NCBI GenBank assembly: GCA_036265385.1
Contig: DATAPD010000006.1
Location: 1-24,479 of the forward strand
Source of the DNA: DATAPD01 sp036265385
Lineage (GTDB): Bacteria > Acidobacteriota > Terriglobia > Terriglobales > Acidobacteriaceae
Direction of reading: 5' to 3'
DNA length: 24,479 nucleotides
In this document: positions 24,001-24,479 of the stretch, piece by piece
Layout: the number at the start of each line of letters is the position of its first letter
Numbering within the stretch: the first letter of the stretch is position 1
Notes under the pieces: generated by a model
The model's database searches: none
What the model was told of the DNA's origin: nothing
What the model saw: only the letters and a program-made list of their open reading frames with translations
Program-made: the position numbers and the translations under genes

Positions 24001-24479
24001 GACTAAATTATCGCTCGAGGAGCACTGGCCCAGTAGCACTGCGAATTCAGTTTTGGTCCTAACGCCATTGAACCCGCAACTGGAGGAGCGAATCATCGAC
24101 CGCGCCAAGGAGCTAGCCCATCGCGCTCTTAGGGGCATGCGGAATTGTCGCGTGATTTACGATAACGCCGGCGAAGCGCCGCGGCGGGGGGCCACCTTTC
24201 CGCATCGCCTTGCCGCTTTGGCGCCGCTCCGGCAAGCCATGGTCGATCGTCATCTGCGGGACGAACGATGGGTCTTTTGGGTTGACGCTGACTTAGTCGA
24301 CTACCCAGCCCAGCTGATTGACGAATTGATTCACCGCGCAGAAGGTGGGATCGCCGCTCCGCTCGTTATTATGGAAGGAGACACAAGTTCACCGTCCTCC
24401 CGCGAAGGGTTTGGGCCGGGACGGTTTTACGATATTGCTGGGTTTGTAGAACAAGGTCGATGGGCCCGTTTTACTCCAC
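18056..24479 (+). CDS. Giant multi-domain glycan-assembly protein: arm-like, sulfotransferase, coiled coil, repeats, WbsX, GT2, GT9-like, Anp1/GT62-like (partial)
   Basis: The frame is open for 2,141 codons and runs off the window. GTG 18056 is the first start after TAA 18023; ATG 18356 is an alternative. Order: residues 1-50 integrase-arm-like (FRIKPYAHPKYKFVVRAK, SYFKSKAEAVAYA); about 95-310 sulfotransferase with VLGMHRSGTSAL (PAPS 5'-phosphosulfate loop) and VLTVRHPWEVAESLAKRDGL; 325-535 unassigned; 535-715 coiled coil; 867-1018 four 38-residue repeats; 1045-1395 WbsX-type (AVYLPQFHPIPENDRWWGKG, FCICWANENWTRRWDG, FINAWNEWAEG); 1423-1670 GT2 (NVGFGAGHN, LILNSDVRV, DFVDGSVLAIR, FYFEDVDLCLRYRQMG); about 1690-1970 GT9-like with a cysteine cluster; from about 1990 Anp1/GT62-like (VFWVDADLVDYPAQLIDELI). 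It likely assembles and sulfates a surface glycan. No membrane helix is seen. Confidence 0.9.
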   Translation, partial: MTGPTFRIKPYAHPKYKFVVRAKLAGKWKRSYFKSKAEAVAYAGNQNASLEKQVKRQRSGRVRSDGHTNGTRNWHELEKSDRRSTVSSQAVSRKAIVVLGMHRSGTSALCGALDVLGVNFGQRLAPATKDNEKGHWEHPEIVALHDELLRSLESRWDNDRPLPVDWVERDITRDIRSLLIGILERDFAHASLFGLKDPRMCRLMPLWLPIFQTLRIEPHFVLTVRHPWEVAESLAKRDGLEHPKSYLLWLEHFVQAISATRAHRQSVVCYEEMIDDPVKVLSRLRKEFGVNLRAPSRLRASLRKFLEPSLRHHHRKNGQANKHKPPVPYLALDLYETIRNASTSVEIGEKTAPLVAQFGRGSELFYPRVNLLEAELGSLDQKIAKSEKADMDSEGLVRLEIFHPVAEGYRAEESQTRYFASGCWKLLIIDLPGRERNLDRPFRIDPVSYPAVIDIAEIALKRPSTGEILWAATGSKEFAALTVGGTACRLAHESYLRILSFGNDPQLLLPQSTTALGDSPLRLELSILADASPEAINTSLAEMQTERSQNEEHVRNIEQQKNIAEEELKQRDATIAAKNAEIERISSAFSDAQDQLNAEIERNSSALSDAQNELQKRDKSISDLNAEIQRISSAFSDAQNQLNAEIERISSALSDAQNELQKRDKSISDLNAEVQRISSAFSDAQNKLQIVKNAVEMKSIQEAAKNSQIAGLTAKLLNVNRDVKSFTEIFGLTRHRLQDSNSAAAVLIQSLFHDIRLIRKRKSLWKARRLVQSTLSREERHDIPSNPKIIAEALKQKLQGIQRTLKSKKTSPAMALSALTELIALQNQVHQVLASLRVWSLLRPQQKIVTARESVSYLAAAKFSTLFDAEWYLGKNPEVKKTGMDPLQHYLRYSAQEGHDPHPLFETKWYLSQAPELANISLTPLEHYVSYGAREGRSTHPEFDSQFYIKNHPESVIGEMTPLTHYLTLGWRLGYRPHPRFDPEFYLRTYPDVAAANMEPLTHFVLSGHTEGRKTTEETISFETYRLAFNIPRQPNVPADPPVAPAVRAIAVYLPQFHPIPENDRWWGKGFTDWNNVRAGQPSFPGHYQPHVPTELGYYDLRETEVLQKQTELARAYGIYGFCFYYYWFGGKVLLDLPIRRMLESGKPDFPFCICWANENWTRRWDGLEDDVLIAQSYLPEDDLNFIRRVESILLQKNYIRVCGMPLLLVYRPSLLPDSVGTTQRWRDYFRRKGHGELHLVMVRSFHDQSAPEVYGFDAAVQFPPHFPPATITTLIEGKDEKFKGAIYDYTELRRAALHQLMNASGTDKTYAAVMPSWDNTARRGSHAVMWANSSPESYYEWLCATAEQVQKKEEADERLIFINAWNEWAEGCHLEPDEKYGHAWLNATALALRTASKDLARASRGSVHPTPPKIESIKVPPLTGRLKLVISVLFYHREDLIGSFLQSLLQHILTVESREDVTCSLNLAFNYQPSLAVITEINELIVEKLPGRSDAVHILENGFNVGFGAGHNLIFDKDDSDIFLILNSDVRVIDQEWLPKLVNRFRDSDAAIVGLIQTASHLREDGCGIPIKAAGDEFDFVDGSVLAIRSDLARRFGLFSPSFDYFYFEDVDLCLRYRQMGLRISLLDVSYEHERSSSSRLLPQFAVESVLNRNRARFFEKWGKYLRARTLSDRIGVRFLDINRQVQCASLPAIFGLLNEHKTAVIDLWGVHEQLTELFQHPRIRLIPSWQTLRENDYVRYYDLGSNGSEVPRVHDIANRMGCAPDFLGVKAHLESLSESSRREDVTSPKRALLYIARKSPLFDGREPDVESFAPVVEMLRKRNFDVQLYTNYGTFEVQSLSAFQAHTWNQAGLLSGFELLNEIAATDLLVTSDTWIGELGQLLQKRTFLWLGATSGRAAIWDLERVSCFADQSLPCLGCYHQFGRNCHNVCLRGDIACMRQQLAKDFLASLETFLNGEPLKAAAIHPNRLDLTSHRRMPSTKLSLEEHWPSSTANSVLVLTPLNPQLEERIIDRAKELAHRALRGMRNCRVIYDNAGEAPRRGATFPHRLAALAPLRQAMVDRHLRDERWVFWVDADLVDYPAQLIDELIHRAEGGIAAPLVIMEGDTSSPSSREGFGPGRFYDIAGFVEQGRWARFTP
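19847..20122 (+). repeat. 138-bp tandem repeat inside the coiled coil, two near-identical copies
   Basis: Positions 19847-19984 and 19985-20122 are near-identical direct copies of 138 bp (46 codons, in frame), each made of an 84-bp and a 54-bp half sharing GCAGAA-TT-AGCGAA. An earlier partial copy starts near 19793. The encoded unit is LNAEIERISSALSDAQNELQ-KRDKSISD. Confidence 0.9.
20654..21109 (+). repeat. Four tandem 38-residue repeats in the giant protein
   Basis: Repeats start at 20654, 20768, 20882 and 20996, exactly 114 bases apart. Each encodes F-D-x-x-W/F-Y-L...P-E/D-V...PL-HY-L...G-EGR-PHP. The DNA copies have diverged, so this is an old protein repeat, unlike the coiled-coil repeat. 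Confidence 0.88.

Overview
The window looks like a chromosomal accessory region of a soil Verrucomicrobiota bacterium, probably near Chthoniobacterales. Three clues support this, all from the sequence plus recalled family knowledge. There is a remnant of a VPDSG-CTERM type sorting tail (6265-6363). There is an interspersed repeat whose translation contains QWMKPTAPLR (about 3492-3595). There are several short proteins of types I associate with soil Verrucomicrobia (249-407, 458-673, 1475-1840). Many genes lack a clear Shine-Dalgarno site and several probably start at GTG, TTG or even CTG. No database search was possible, so the taxonomy is inference.

Positions 1-6612 are a loose, decaying region. 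Small hypothetical genes, a DUF922-type putative metalloprotease and a VOC/glyoxalase-like gene sit among remnants of an alpha/beta hydrolase, a hypothetical protein, a VPDSG-CTERM protein, a methyltransferase and an integrase N-terminus. Two otherwise well-formed genes (VOC, 3600-4322; membrane protein, 4915-5331) are each broken by one in-frame TAG. A HEPN-like protein and a small basic protein lie just before an integrase start that has a perfect ribosome binding site but stops after 14 codons.

Positions 6613-24479 are a surface-glycan biosynthesis locus built as two divergent operons around a 450-bp intergenic region (14278-14729). The leftward operon runs: DegT-like aminotransferase, FemAB/GNAT-like acyltransferase, a frameshifted unrecognised gene, a 938-residue two-domain glycosyltransferase, a chimeric pseudogene region, and two tandem paralogous methyltransferases. 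The rightward operon runs: DesVI-like N-methyltransferase, a 41-codon ORF, a second FemAB/GNAT-like protein, a second DegT/DnrJ aminotransferase, and a giant ORF open for 2,141 codons to the window edge.

The giant ORF joins an integrase-arm-like N-terminus, a sulfotransferase, a coiled coil with 138-bp tandem repeats, four exact-period 38-residue repeats, a WbsX-type domain, a GT2 domain, a GT9-like domain with a cysteine cluster, and an Anp1/GT62-like domain. The same 38-residue repeat occurs three times in the large glycosyltransferase of the opposite operon. I infer that the locus makes, methylates, acylates and sulfates an amino-sugar-containing surface polysaccharide, with large scaffolded enzymes doing assembly.
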